DNA of 64,000 bases from Algibacter sp. L1A34 (GTDB lineage Bacteria > Bacteroidota > Bacteroidia > Flavobacteriales > Flavobacteriaceae): NCBI RefSeq assembly GCF_009796805.1, contig NZ_CP047029.1, positions 186,001-250,000 on the forward strand. The letters run 5' to 3'. A model generated the notes under the pieces. That model was given only the letters and a program-made list of their open reading frames with translations, made no database searches and had not been told where the DNA came from. This document shows positions 35,889 to 43,546 of this stretch, in pieces. The translations under genes and the position numbers were made by a program. The first letter of the stretch is position 1; every line of letters begins with the position of its first letter.

Positions 35889-35911
35889 CATATTAAATTT
35901 ATTGTTATAAA

Positions 35912-35995
35912 TTATACATACAATGCCTCGTTCTTCTCGCTAAAAAAGAAATAAAACCAGTTGTTAAAATATGTATAATATACTGTCATACTCAT
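35912..35995 (-). CDS. Aromatic-rich leader peptide of the pheA operon (attenuation)
   Basis: A 27-codon ORF too short for usual gene calling, starting ATG at 35995 and ending TAA at 35912. Residues 6-18 read YYTYFNNWFYFFF, so 10 of 13 codons are Phe, Tyr or Trp; over the whole peptide there are 5 Phe, 5 Tyr and 1 Trp. It is followed by a terminator hairpin and then by genes for Phe and Tyr synthesis. This is the layout of ribosome-mediated attenuation as in enteric pheL-pheA: stalling at the aromatic codons would leave CGAGGC (35925-35930) free to pair with the 5' arm of the terminator. A ribosome at the stop codon would cover it. The peptide itself needs no other function. Confidence 0.85.
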   Translation of the reverse strand: MSMTVYYTYFNNWFYFFFSEKNEALYV

Positions 35996-36031
35996 AATTG
36001 AGTGGCTAAAGTAATTAAATAATTAAGAAAT

Positions 36032-36038
36032 CAAAATA
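36032..36038 (-). promoter_or_regulatory. Possible -7 box of the aromatic operon
   Basis: TATTTTG on the minus strand, one base short of TAnnTTTG, lies 36 bases before the leader ATG. No clear -33 TTTG was found, so this is weak. Confidence 0.25.
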
Positions 36039-36184
36039 CAATAAAAACTTTTTTTAGTATTTGTTGCTAGTTTTAATGAATTTACAGTAAATCTTCCATA
36101 TTATTACGCTATATCGAATAATATATAGATTTTACAATAACATCTTAAAAGCGATTATTATCCCATTATATACCTTATAATTAT

Positions 36185-36192
36185 TATTTTTG
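36185..36192 (+). promoter_or_regulatory. Candidate -7 box of gldA
   Basis: TATTTTTG matches the Bacteroidota -7 consensus TAnnTTTG and ends 16 bases before the gldA ATG at 36209. The -33 element is not obvious in the surrounding AT-rich sequence. Confidence 0.35.
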
Positions 36193-36208
36193 AACAAACT
36201 ATTAAATT

Positions 36209-37102
36209 ATGTCGATAGAAGTCGCTGGAATATCAAAAATTTACGGAACACAAAAGGCTTTAAATAATGTTTCATTCAAAGTGAATAAACCCGAAATCGT
36301 TGGTTTTCTAGGCCCAAACGGCGCTGGGAAATCGACCATGATGAAGATTTTAACCACATATATTCAACCTTCTGAAGGCACTGCTAAAGTAAACGGTTAC
36401 CACATAAACGAAGCAAAGCAATTAGTACAGCAAAGTGTAGGTTATTTACCAGAACACAACCCGTTGTATTTAGATATGTTTGTAAAAGAATATCTAAAAT
36501 TTAATGCAAACATTTATAAGGTTGATAAAAAACGCATTGATGATGTTATCGAACTTACAGGCTTAGCTCCCGAAATGCATAAAAAAATAGGACAACTCTC
36601 TAAAGGGTATCGCCAGCGTGTTGGCCTAGCAAATGCACTACTTCATGATCCTGAAGTCTTAATTTTAGATGAGCCTACAACTGGTTTAGACCCGAACCAA
36701 TTAGTCGAAATAAGAAATCTAATTAAAAACATTGGTAAAACAAAAACCGTTTTTCTATCTACGCACATTATGCAAGAGGTAGAAGCTATATGCGACCGTG
36801 TGATTATTATAAACAAAGGAGAGATTGTTGCCGACAAAAAACTTACAGAACTACGAGACGAAAAGGAACAGATTGTAATTGTAGAATTCGATTTTAGAGT
36901 TGAAGATGCTTTTCTGCTAAGATTACCAAAAGTAAACAGCGTAAAAAACACGTATGGTTTTGTTTATGAAATAACTTTTATTACTTCGGAAGATATGCGT
37001 TCTCATGTTTTTGATTTTGCACATGATAACGAATTAAAAATTCTTCAACTCAATCAAAAAAATGCAAGTTTAGAATCCCTTTTTAGAGATTTAACAGCAT
37101 AA
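36209..37102 (+). CDS. gldA: Gliding motility ABC transporter ATP-binding protein GldA
   Basis: A 297-residue ABC ATPase: Walker A GPNGAGKS, Q-loop in GYLPEHNPLYLDM, signature LSKGYRQR, Walker B VLILDEPTTGLDPNQL and switch His in STHIM. The N-terminus MSIEVAGISKIYGTQKAL and the GYLPEHNPLYLD wording match GldA of Flavobacterium gliding machinery. It would pair with GldF/GldG permease proteins, which are encoded elsewhere, as in Flavobacterium where gldA is also separate from gldFG. Presence suggests a gliding or type IX-secreting flavobacterium. Confidence 0.9.
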   Translation: MSIEVAGISKIYGTQKALNNVSFKVNKPEIVGFLGPNGAGKSTMMKILTTYIQPSEGTAKVNGYHINEAKQLVQQSVGYLPEHNPLYLDMFVKEYLKFNANIYKVDKKRIDDVIELTGLAPEMHKKIGQLSKGYRQRVGLANALLHDPEVLILDEPTTGLDPNQLVEIRNLIKNIGKTKTVFLSTHIMQEVEAICDRVIIINKGEIVADKKLTELRDEKEQIVIVEFDFRVEDAFLLRLPKVNSVKNTYGFVYEITFITSEDMRSHVFDFAHDNELKILQLNQKNASLESLFRDLTA

Positions 37103-37251
37103 TCCTTCTTTTTAAATTGCAAAGCATGACAAAAATCATCTTTAGCAACATCCAAACCTAATAAATTTGCAATCATAACTAGATAAAAATAGATTATTCC
37201 TATTTAAAACAGGTAAAATCTTTATATTTATAACGTAACAAATACATTACG

Positions 37252-39342
37252 ATGAGCAAAGGAATTTATGTAGCAACGATTGAACCTAACAGTGGAAAAT
37301 CTGTAATTGTTTTAGGTTTAATGAGAATGCTTTTAGGTAAAACAGCTAAGGTTGGATATTTTAGACCAATTATTGAAGACCTCGAAGAAGGTGAAATGGA
37401 CAATCATATTAGTACCGTTCTTTCACATTTCGAAATAGATATCAATTATAAAAACACTTATGCTTTCACTAGAAATGAAGTGGTCGATTTATATAATCAA
37501 GGTAAATCGGGAAAGGTTATTGATGAAGTTATTAAAAAATATAAATATTTAGAAAGCCGTTTCGATTTTGTTTTAGTTGAAGGAACCGACTTTTCTCATG
37601 AAAACTCGAGCTTAGAATTAGATATCAATATCTTAATTTCTAAAAACCTTAGTATTCCTGTTATTATTGTTTCTCAAGGTGATAAAAAAGACGTTAAGTC
37701 TATTTTGGATAGTGTACAATTGGCACATGATACATATAAAGAAGAAGTAGATGTCATATCTATTGTTACTAATAAAGTAGATATAGATCAAATTTCTGTT
37801 TTAAAAGAACAATTAAAAAAGCGTATAAATACGAATGCGGATATTGCGGTAATCCCAAAAATAAAAAGTTTATCAAGCCCAACCATTAAAGAAATTGTAA
37901 AAACCTTAAATGCTAATATTCTTTTTGGTAAAGACATGGTTAACAACCAGGCCGAAAACTTTAGTGTTGGAGCTATGCAATTGCGTAATTATTTAACGCA
38001 TTTAAAAGAAAATGCACTTGTTATCACGCCTGGTGATCGAGCAGACATTATTCTTGGTGCATTACAAGCTCACATTTCTAAAAACTATCCTAAAATATCT
38101 GGAATTATTTTAACAGGAGGTTTAATTCCTGAAGAATCTATTCTGAAATTAATTGAAGGATTATCTAGTGTTGTACCCATTGTTAGTGTTAAAGCTGGAA
38201 CTTTCTCGGTTACTAATACCATAGGAAAAATAAAATCTAAAATTCGACCTGATAATATTGAAAAAATTGAAACATCTATAGCTACATTTGAAAAATATGT
38301 GGAAACCGATAAATTATCTAATGATTTAATCACTTTTAAATCAGATATTTTCACACCTAGAATGTTTCAATACAATCTATTACAACGTGCTTTAAGTAAT
38401 AAAAAACATATTGTTTTACCCGAAGGGAAAGATGAGCGTGTATTGCGAGCAGCAGTACGATTATTGGATGCTCAGGTTGTAGAATTAACTTTGATAGGAG
38501 ACGAGGATCAAATTAAAGAACGCCTTATCACTCTTGATATTCCGTTAGATACTAGTAAACTTAATATTGTATCGCCTACAAAATCACCTTATTTTGATGA
38601 TTATGTAAACACGCTTTATGAGCTAAGAAAACATAAAAATGTAAACCTAGAAATGGCTAAAGATATGATAACAGATGTATCATATTTTGGCACCATGATG
38701 ATTTACAAAGGCCATGCCGATGGTATGGTTTCTGGAGCTGCACACACCACACAACATACACTTAGACCTGCGCTTCAATTTATTAAAACAAAACCAGATG
38801 TAAATATTGTATCCTCTGTTTTCTTTATGTGTTTAGAAGATCGTATTTCTGTTTTTGGAGATTGTGCTATTAATCCAAACCCAAACGCAGAACAATTAGC
38901 CGAAATAGCTATTTCATCTGCCGAGACTGCTAAAAACTTTGGAATAGAACCTAAAGTAGCTATGCTCTCTTACTCTTCTGGAGCTTCTGGAAAAGGTGCC
39001 GATGTAGAAAAAGTACGTGAAGCTACCGAATTAGTAAAAAAAATAGCTCCAAATATTAAAATTGAAGGTCCAATACAATACGATGCCGCTGTAGATATGC
39101 GTATTGGTAAAAGTAAATTACCAGACTCTGAAGTTGCAGGACGTGCAAGTGTTTTAATTTTCCCAGATTTAAATACTGGAAACAACACTTATAAAGCCGT
39201 ACAAAGAGAAACTGGAGCATTGGCCATTGGCCCTGTTCTTCAAGGACTTAACAAACCTGTAAATGATTTAAGCCGTGGCTGTACTGCCGACGATATTTAC
39301 AGCACAGTAATCATTACCGCAATTCAAGCACAAGACCTATAA
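37252..39342 (+). CDS. pta: Phosphate acetyltransferase (long form)
   Basis: A 696-residue enzyme interconverting acetyl-CoA and acetyl phosphate. The N-terminal P-loop-like domain (IEPNSGKSVIVLGLMRML) and the DRTGG domain (ALVITPGDRADIILGAL) make up the first half; the C-terminal half is the PTA/PTB catalytic domain (VLPEGKDERVLRAA, SYFGTMMIYKGHADGMVSGA, LSYSSGASGKGADVEKVREA, QYDAAVDMRIG, NTGNNTYKAVQRE). It is followed after 4 bp by acetate kinase, so both make acetate and ATP from acetyl-CoA in overflow metabolism, or run in reverse. Confidence 0.95.
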   Translation: MSKGIYVATIEPNSGKSVIVLGLMRMLLGKTAKVGYFRPIIEDLEEGEMDNHISTVLSHFEIDINYKNTYAFTRNEVVDLYNQGKSGKVIDEVIKKYKYLESRFDFVLVEGTDFSHENSSLELDINILISKNLSIPVIIVSQGDKKDVKSILDSVQLAHDTYKEEVDVISIVTNKVDIDQISVLKEQLKKRINTNADIAVIPKIKSLSSPTIKEIVKTLNANILFGKDMVNNQAENFSVGAMQLRNYLTHLKENALVITPGDRADIILGALQAHISKNYPKISGIILTGGLIPEESILKLIEGLSSVVPIVSVKAGTFSVTNTIGKIKSKIRPDNIEKIETSIATFEKYVETDKLSNDLITFKSDIFTPRMFQYNLLQRALSNKKHIVLPEGKDERVLRAAVRLLDAQVVELTLIGDEDQIKERLITLDIPLDTSKLNIVSPTKSPYFDDYVNTLYELRKHKNVNLEMAKDMITDVSYFGTMMIYKGHADGMVSGAAHTTQHTLRPALQFIKTKPDVNIVSSVFFMCLEDRISVFGDCAINPNPNAEQLAEIAISSAETAKNFGIEPKVAMLSYSSGASGKGADVEKVREATELVKKIAPNIKIEGPIQYDAAVDMRIGKSKLPDSEVAGRASVLIFPDLNTGNNTYKAVQRETGALAIGPVLQGLNKPVNDLSRGCTADDIYSTVIITAIQAQDL

Positions 39343-39346
39343 AAAT

Positions 39347-40534
39347 ATGCAAGTACTCGTTTTAAACTCAGGAAGTTCATCTTTAAAATTTCAATTATTC
39401 TCAATGCCAGCAGAAACTATTTTGTGCTCTGGCCTTATTGAACGTATTGGAATGGATGACGCAAAATTTATTTACAAAACTGAAAAAGATACCATAGAAC
39501 ACATTACTGCTATTTACAGCCATAAACAAGGTTTAGAATTGCTAGCACATCAACTTTTAGATAGTGAAACTGGTATTATAAAATCTGCGGAAGATATTGA
39601 TATTGTTGGCCATCGTGTAGTACAAGGTGGTTCTCGATTTAAAAAAACAACAGAAATTACACAATTAGCAAAAGAAAGCATAAAAGACCTTTTTAGCTTA
39701 GCACCTTTACATAATCCTGCAAATTATGAAGGTATTGAGGTTGCCGAAGCTATTTTCCCCTCCGCTAAACAAGTTGCCGTTTTCGATACAGCATTCCACC
39801 AATCTATTCCGGAACACGCTTATAGATACGCCATACCAAACGAACTTTTAACCGAACATAGAATAAGGTTATATGGTTTTCACGGTACAAGTCATAAATA
39901 CGTTTCAGAACAAGCCATCGATTATTTAGGTGAAAAAGAATCAAAAATTATTTCAATTCACTTAGGAAATGGTTGCAGTATTACAGCGGTAAAAGATGGA
40001 AAAAGTGTAGATCATTCTATGGGATTAACGCCTTTAGGTGGTTTAATTATGGGAACACGAAGTGGTGATATTGATCCTTCAGTGATTTTTCATTTAGCTC
40101 ATAAATTAGATTATACAATAGATGAGATTAATACACTTTTATTAAAGAAAAGTGGCATGTTAGGCTTAACAGGATTTAGCGATTTAAGAGAAATTGAAGC
40201 AGAAGCTGCTAAAGGAAACAAAGATTGTTTGTTAGCTTTGCAAATGAATGCTTACCGCATAAAAAAATATATTGGTAGTTATGCTGCTATACTAAATGGA
40301 ATAGACGCCATTGTATTTACAGCAGGAATTGGTGAAAACTCCGAACTTATTAGAAAAATGGTATGCGAAGATTTAGATTTCTTAGGAATCGAAATGGATA
40401 TCGATAAAAACAAAGGGAGAGCTAGTCATTTAAGAGCAGTACATACCGATGAATCTAACGTTAAAATATTAATTATTCCAACAAACGAAGAATTAGAAAT
40501 AGCGAAACAATCTGTTGAGTTATTCGAAAATTAA
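39347..40534 (+). CDS. ackA: Acetate kinase
   Basis: A 395-residue ASKHA-fold kinase interconverting acetyl phosphate + ADP and acetate + ATP. Signatures are VLVLNSGSSSLKFQLF at the start, VVQGG, the FDTAFHQSIPEHAYRYAIP block, YGFHGTSHKYV, HLGNGCSITAV and DGKSVDHSMGLTPLGGLIMGTRSGDIDPS, and FTAGIGENS. It is coupled to pta (4-bp gap). The 3' end overlaps the convergent head-GIN gene by 15 bp. Confidence 0.96.
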   Translation: MQVLVLNSGSSSLKFQLFSMPAETILCSGLIERIGMDDAKFIYKTEKDTIEHITAIYSHKQGLELLAHQLLDSETGIIKSAEDIDIVGHRVVQGGSRFKKTTEITQLAKESIKDLFSLAPLHNPANYEGIEVAEAIFPSAKQVAVFDTAFHQSIPEHAYRYAIPNELLTEHRIRLYGFHGTSHKYVSEQAIDYLGEKESKIISIHLGNGCSITAVKDGKSVDHSMGLTPLGGLIMGTRSGDIDPSVIFHLAHKLDYTIDEINTLLLKKSGMLGLTGFSDLREIEAEAAKGNKDCLLALQMNAYRIKKYIGSYAAILNGIDAIVFTAGIGENSELIRKMVCEDLDFLGIEMDIDKNKGRASHLRAVHTDESNVKILIIPTNEELEIAKQSVELFEN

Positions 40535-41266
40535 TCGACCTTTATAAATCTCTTCAACATCAATAACTGGTGGTGTATTAACAGAAATAACATCACCAGT
40601 ACCAGAAATTTTCCCCGTAAGGGATAGTTGCGGATTTACAATCATATCATTAGAACTACGGTTCCATATATTAATATTTTGAGCTACTAAATCACCTCCT
40701 TCAAAACGAGATGTTCCTGCCGAAAAAACAACACTTAAATTTGTTGTTTTTCCAGAAATAAAACAGTTTGAAAGATTATTAAAAACCAAACTAAAAGAAT
40801 CATTATCAATTTGCAAATTGAAATTACCGTTTGTAAAAGTATCGGGCTCATTAAAATCTTCTGCTAAAACAGTTAAATTTGGGTAAGTTAAAACCCCATC
40901 AGAACTTACGTCATATTGCGTAGAACTTCTTATTTCTGTAATATTTGGCGAAGTAACATACACTTTAGTAACACCATAATCACGAACATAGTTACAACTA
41001 TTGTTATCGGTTAAAACTAACCTCCCATCAGTGACTACGGCCTCAACATCATTCATCAAGTTTTTACCTGTTTCAATAATTATTTGTTGAGAAGCTCCAT
41101 CCTTTATAACAACTTCTACATCGCGGTTAACCAGTATTTTAGTAAACGCACCTACAGTAACTTCCTGCTGAATAATAGTTCCCGCTTTCTGAAAACAATC
41201 GCCTGTATTCTCGCTATCACATGCAAAAACCAGACTTAAAACTAGTATATAAATTAACTTTTTCAT
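40520..41266 (-). CDS. Head GIN domain (DUF2807) lipoprotein
   Basis: A 248-residue protein with a lipoprotein signal (LVLSLVFACDSENTG, Cys 16), so it is attached to the outer membrane or surface. The mature part is a right-handed beta-helix-like DUF2807 repeat region: FTKILVNRDVEVVIKDG, VTDGRLVLTDNNSC, ITEIRSSTQYDVSSDG, SLVFNNLSNCFISGKTTNLSVVFSAGTSRFEG. The function of this family, common in Bacteroidota, is not known. Its start overlaps the stop of the PagL-like gene as ATGA, suggesting joint action at the outer membrane. Confidence 0.85.
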   Translation of the reverse strand: MKKLIYILVLSLVFACDSENTGDCFQKAGTIIQQEVTVGAFTKILVNRDVEVVIKDGASQQIIIETGKNLMNDVEAVVTDGRLVLTDNNSCNYVRDYGVTKVYVTSPNITEIRSSTQYDVSSDGVLTYPNLTVLAEDFNEPDTFTNGNFNLQIDNDSFSLVFNNLSNCFISGKTTNLSVVFSAGTSRFEGGDLVAQNINIWNRSSNDMIVNPQLSLTGKISGTGDVISVNTPPVIDVEEIYKGRLIFE

Positions 41267-42369
41267 AATCGAACACCTATTCCAAATTCAACAGCTTCTG
41301 CTTTTGCACCATGTGATTTTAACGTCATAGTTCCAAACCACTTTCTACTTTTACCAACATATCTTTTTAAACCAATTCTTAAATAGGTTTGGCCTTCAAA
41401 ATCGTATGGATAATACACATAATACCCAAACTGAGTAACTAACGATGTTCTATTAATAAACAATTCGTGACCCACAAAAACACCAACGCGCTTATAATCT
41501 TCATCTCCCGAAACATTTTCTTCAGGAAAAGAAACACTTCTAAAATAAATAAGTTCTTTTAAAAAGTTAGAAAAAAATACATCGGCACCAAATTGCAAAG
41601 CACTTTTTCTATTGATTCGTTTATCTGCATAGGCCGAAAAAACATAAAATGGAAATTGTCCACTTCCTACAATATCACTCTCATTAATTCCCGATCTAAA
41701 GGCTAAATTATATTTTACAGATTCGGTAAACTTCATATCATTATCCGTTAAGGTATGCTGATATTCTAATTCCTCACGATCTAAATTATAAGTTACCCCT
41801 ATATTTAACGCCACAGTATTTGTACTTGCGTTAGGAGCCTTAACATTAGCATTAGAATAATGAATTAATGAAAACCCAGCCTGCACTCCAAAACGATCAA
41901 AAATGCGTTCCTTCTTGTAGTTTAACATCACCATAGTACTGCTCATCAACTTACTACCGTACGCTATATTTCTATAGTTATCAACCTTATCATATGGGGT
42001 TTCGGTATATCCCAAACCTTGCCCAATTCTAAACATTAAATTCCGGTTTAAAAAATAAAAATTAAAATGCGCATATAACGAAGTAACATCTCCCAAAACA
42101 TCATTTTTCATGTTTTGGTAAGCATAAGTTACACCATAATCGGGATAATTAAAACGTTGTTCCCAATCGTTAAAACCATAAGTTTTTTTATTCCAACTTA
42201 AAATATAACCTTCAGGATGCCCTTTAATTAAATGAAGAATATCGTTATTATGTAACGCAATATTACCCTTAAAATAGTTTAAGTCTAGGTATGAGGTATG
42301 TTTTTTATCTTGCGAAAAACCGCTAAAAAAAACAATACAAAAAATGCAGGTATAAAATAATTTCATCAT
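41263..42369 (-). CDS. Acyloxyacyl hydrolase / PagL-like lipid A 3-O-deacylase
   Basis: A 368-residue outer-membrane beta-barrel protein with signal peptide (FFSGFSQ). Alternating strands end in a typical aromatic-rich barrel C-terminus (VEFGIGVRL). The catalytic His-Ser pair of PagL is visible in GFSLIHYSNANVKAP, and an acidic residue follows in the KAEAVEF segment. PagL removes the 3-O acyl chain from lipid A in the outer membrane, changing its recognition and barrier properties. The protein is about twice the length of Pseudomonas PagL (the N-terminal half adds extra strands), as in other Bacteroidota proteins of this type. Confidence 0.8.
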   Translation of the reverse strand: MMKLFYTCIFCIVFFSGFSQDKKHTSYLDLNYFKGNIALHNNDILHLIKGHPEGYILSWNKKTYGFNDWEQRFNYPDYGVTYAYQNMKNDVLGDVTSLYAHFNFYFLNRNLMFRIGQGLGYTETPYDKVDNYRNIAYGSKLMSSTMVMLNYKKERIFDRFGVQAGFSLIHYSNANVKAPNASTNTVALNIGVTYNLDREELEYQHTLTDNDMKFTESVKYNLAFRSGINESDIVGSGQFPFYVFSAYADKRINRKSALQFGADVFFSNFLKELIYFRSVSFPEENVSGDEDYKRVGVFVGHELFINRTSLVTQFGYYVYYPYDFEGQTYLRIGLKRYVGKSRKWFGTMTLKSHGAKAEAVEFGIGVRL

Positions 42370-42387
42370 TGGGATATGTGCGGCAAA

Positions 42388-42415
42388 TGTACTTAAATTT
42401 CAAAACTTAAGTACA
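42388..42415. other. Perfect inverted repeat between metF and the PagL-like gene
   Basis: TGTACTTAA (42388-42396) pairs with TTAAGTACA (42407-42415), 9 bp with a 10-base loop. No U-run follows on either side. It may be an operator or an RNA 3' hairpin; function unknown. Confidence 0.4.
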
Positions 42416-42430
42416 CAGCCCATATTTATA

Positions 42431-43387
42431 TTAAAACAATGCCTCGGCAATCGCCTTAACATTATCACTTTTACCCATAGAATAATAGTGTAATACAGGA
42501 ACACCGGCCGCTTTCAACTCTTTAGATTGTTGAATAGCAAACTCAATTCCCGCCTGTCTTACTGCCTTATTGTCTTTACAGCCTTCAACCGTTTCAATTA
42601 AATCTTGAGGTAAATCAATTTTAAAAACCTGAGGTAAAATCTGTAAATGTCTTTTTACAGCAATCGGTTTAATTCCCGGAATTATAGGCACATTAATACC
42701 AGCTGCTCTAGCTTTATCAACAAATTCAAAATACTTATTATTATCAAAAAACATTTGTGTAACCACGTAATCTGCACCAGCATCTACCTTTTCTTTTAGA
42801 CGACGTAAATCGGTAATTAATGAAGGTGCTTCCATGTGTTTCTCTGGGTAACCAGCTACTCCAATACAAAAATCAGAATTATGTTCCACCTCAAAATCAT
42901 CATGCAAATATTGTCCACGATTTAAATTCGTAATCTGACTAACCAAATCTGCAGCAAATGCATTTCCACCCTTTACAGGTTTAAAATACGGTTCATCCTT
43001 CATCGAGTCGCCACGCAAAGCCATTACATTATCCAAACCTAAATAATGGCAATCTACTAAAACGTATTCCGTTTCCTCTTTAGTAAAACCACCACACAAT
43101 AAATGCGGAATGGCATCCACCTGATATTTATGCATAATTGAAGCACAAATTCCAACCGTTCCAGGGCGCATACGTGTAATTCGCTTATCCAACAAACCAT
43201 TACCTTTATCAATATACACATACTCCTCTCTCGAAGTCGTAACATCAATAAACGGCGGATTAAACTCCATTAATGGGTCAATATTATTGTATAAATCCTG
43301 AATATTTGTTCCCTTTTTTGGTGGAATCACCTCGAATGAAAACAATGTTTTACCATTTGCGTTTTTAATATGATCTGTAACTTTCAT
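42431..43387 (-). CDS. metF: 5,10-methylenetetrahydrofolate reductase
   Basis: A 318-residue FAD enzyme of the TIM-barrel type that reduces methylene-THF to methyl-THF, the methyl donor for MetH. Blocks seen: FSFEVIPPKKG, FIDVTTSREEY, HLLCGGFTKEE, VMALRGDSM, IGVAGYPEKHMEAP, DAGADYVVTQMFFDN and PIIPGIKPI. It is the last gene of the met unit, 160 bp after metH-C, with a copy of the dispersed hairpin repeat in the gap. Confidence 0.95.
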   Translation of the reverse strand: MKVTDHIKNANGKTLFSFEVIPPKKGTNIQDLYNNIDPLMEFNPPFIDVTTSREEYVYIDKGNGLLDKRITRMRPGTVGICASIMHKYQVDAIPHLLCGGFTKEETEYVLVDCHYLGLDNVMALRGDSMKDEPYFKPVKGGNAFAADLVSQITNLNRGQYLHDDFEVEHNSDFCIGVAGYPEKHMEAPSLITDLRRLKEKVDAGADYVVTQMFFDNNKYFEFVDKARAAGINVPIIPGIKPIAVKRHLQILPQVFKIDLPQDLIETVEGCKDNKAVRQAGIEFAIQQSKELKAAGVPVLHYYSMGKSDNVKAIAEALF

Positions 43388-43454
43388 TATCTGCTCAATT
43401 TATTAATGCCGAATTTATTTCAACACTCAATATCTATTTAGTTTAATTTTATTT

Positions 43455-43543
43455 GGGCGTTACCACAAGGGTCGCGCTTTCCGCTATATCTTTTTTTGCC
43501 ATTGGTGGCAACAAAAAAAGGATGCCGCATCAATCGCTAACGC
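43455..43543 (+). repeat. Dispersed hairpin repeat, copy 1
   Basis: Starts GGGCGTTACC and ends CGCTAACGC; GCGTTA (43457-43462) pairs with TAACGC (43538-43543). The core has CTTTCCGCTATATC, T-run, a tip hairpin TTGCCA-TTGG-TGGCAA, A-run and GGATGCCGCATCAAT. It lies between metF and metH-C, in the orientation opposite to transcription. Related to the copies at 21864-22013 and 60691-60772. Confidence 0.85.
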
Positions 43544-43546
43544 GGT

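Noticed and set aside
37103-37251. Regulatory RNA between gldA and pta
   Set aside because: 149 bases of AT-rich sequence with no stable hairpin or known core; only an ordinary promoter is expected.
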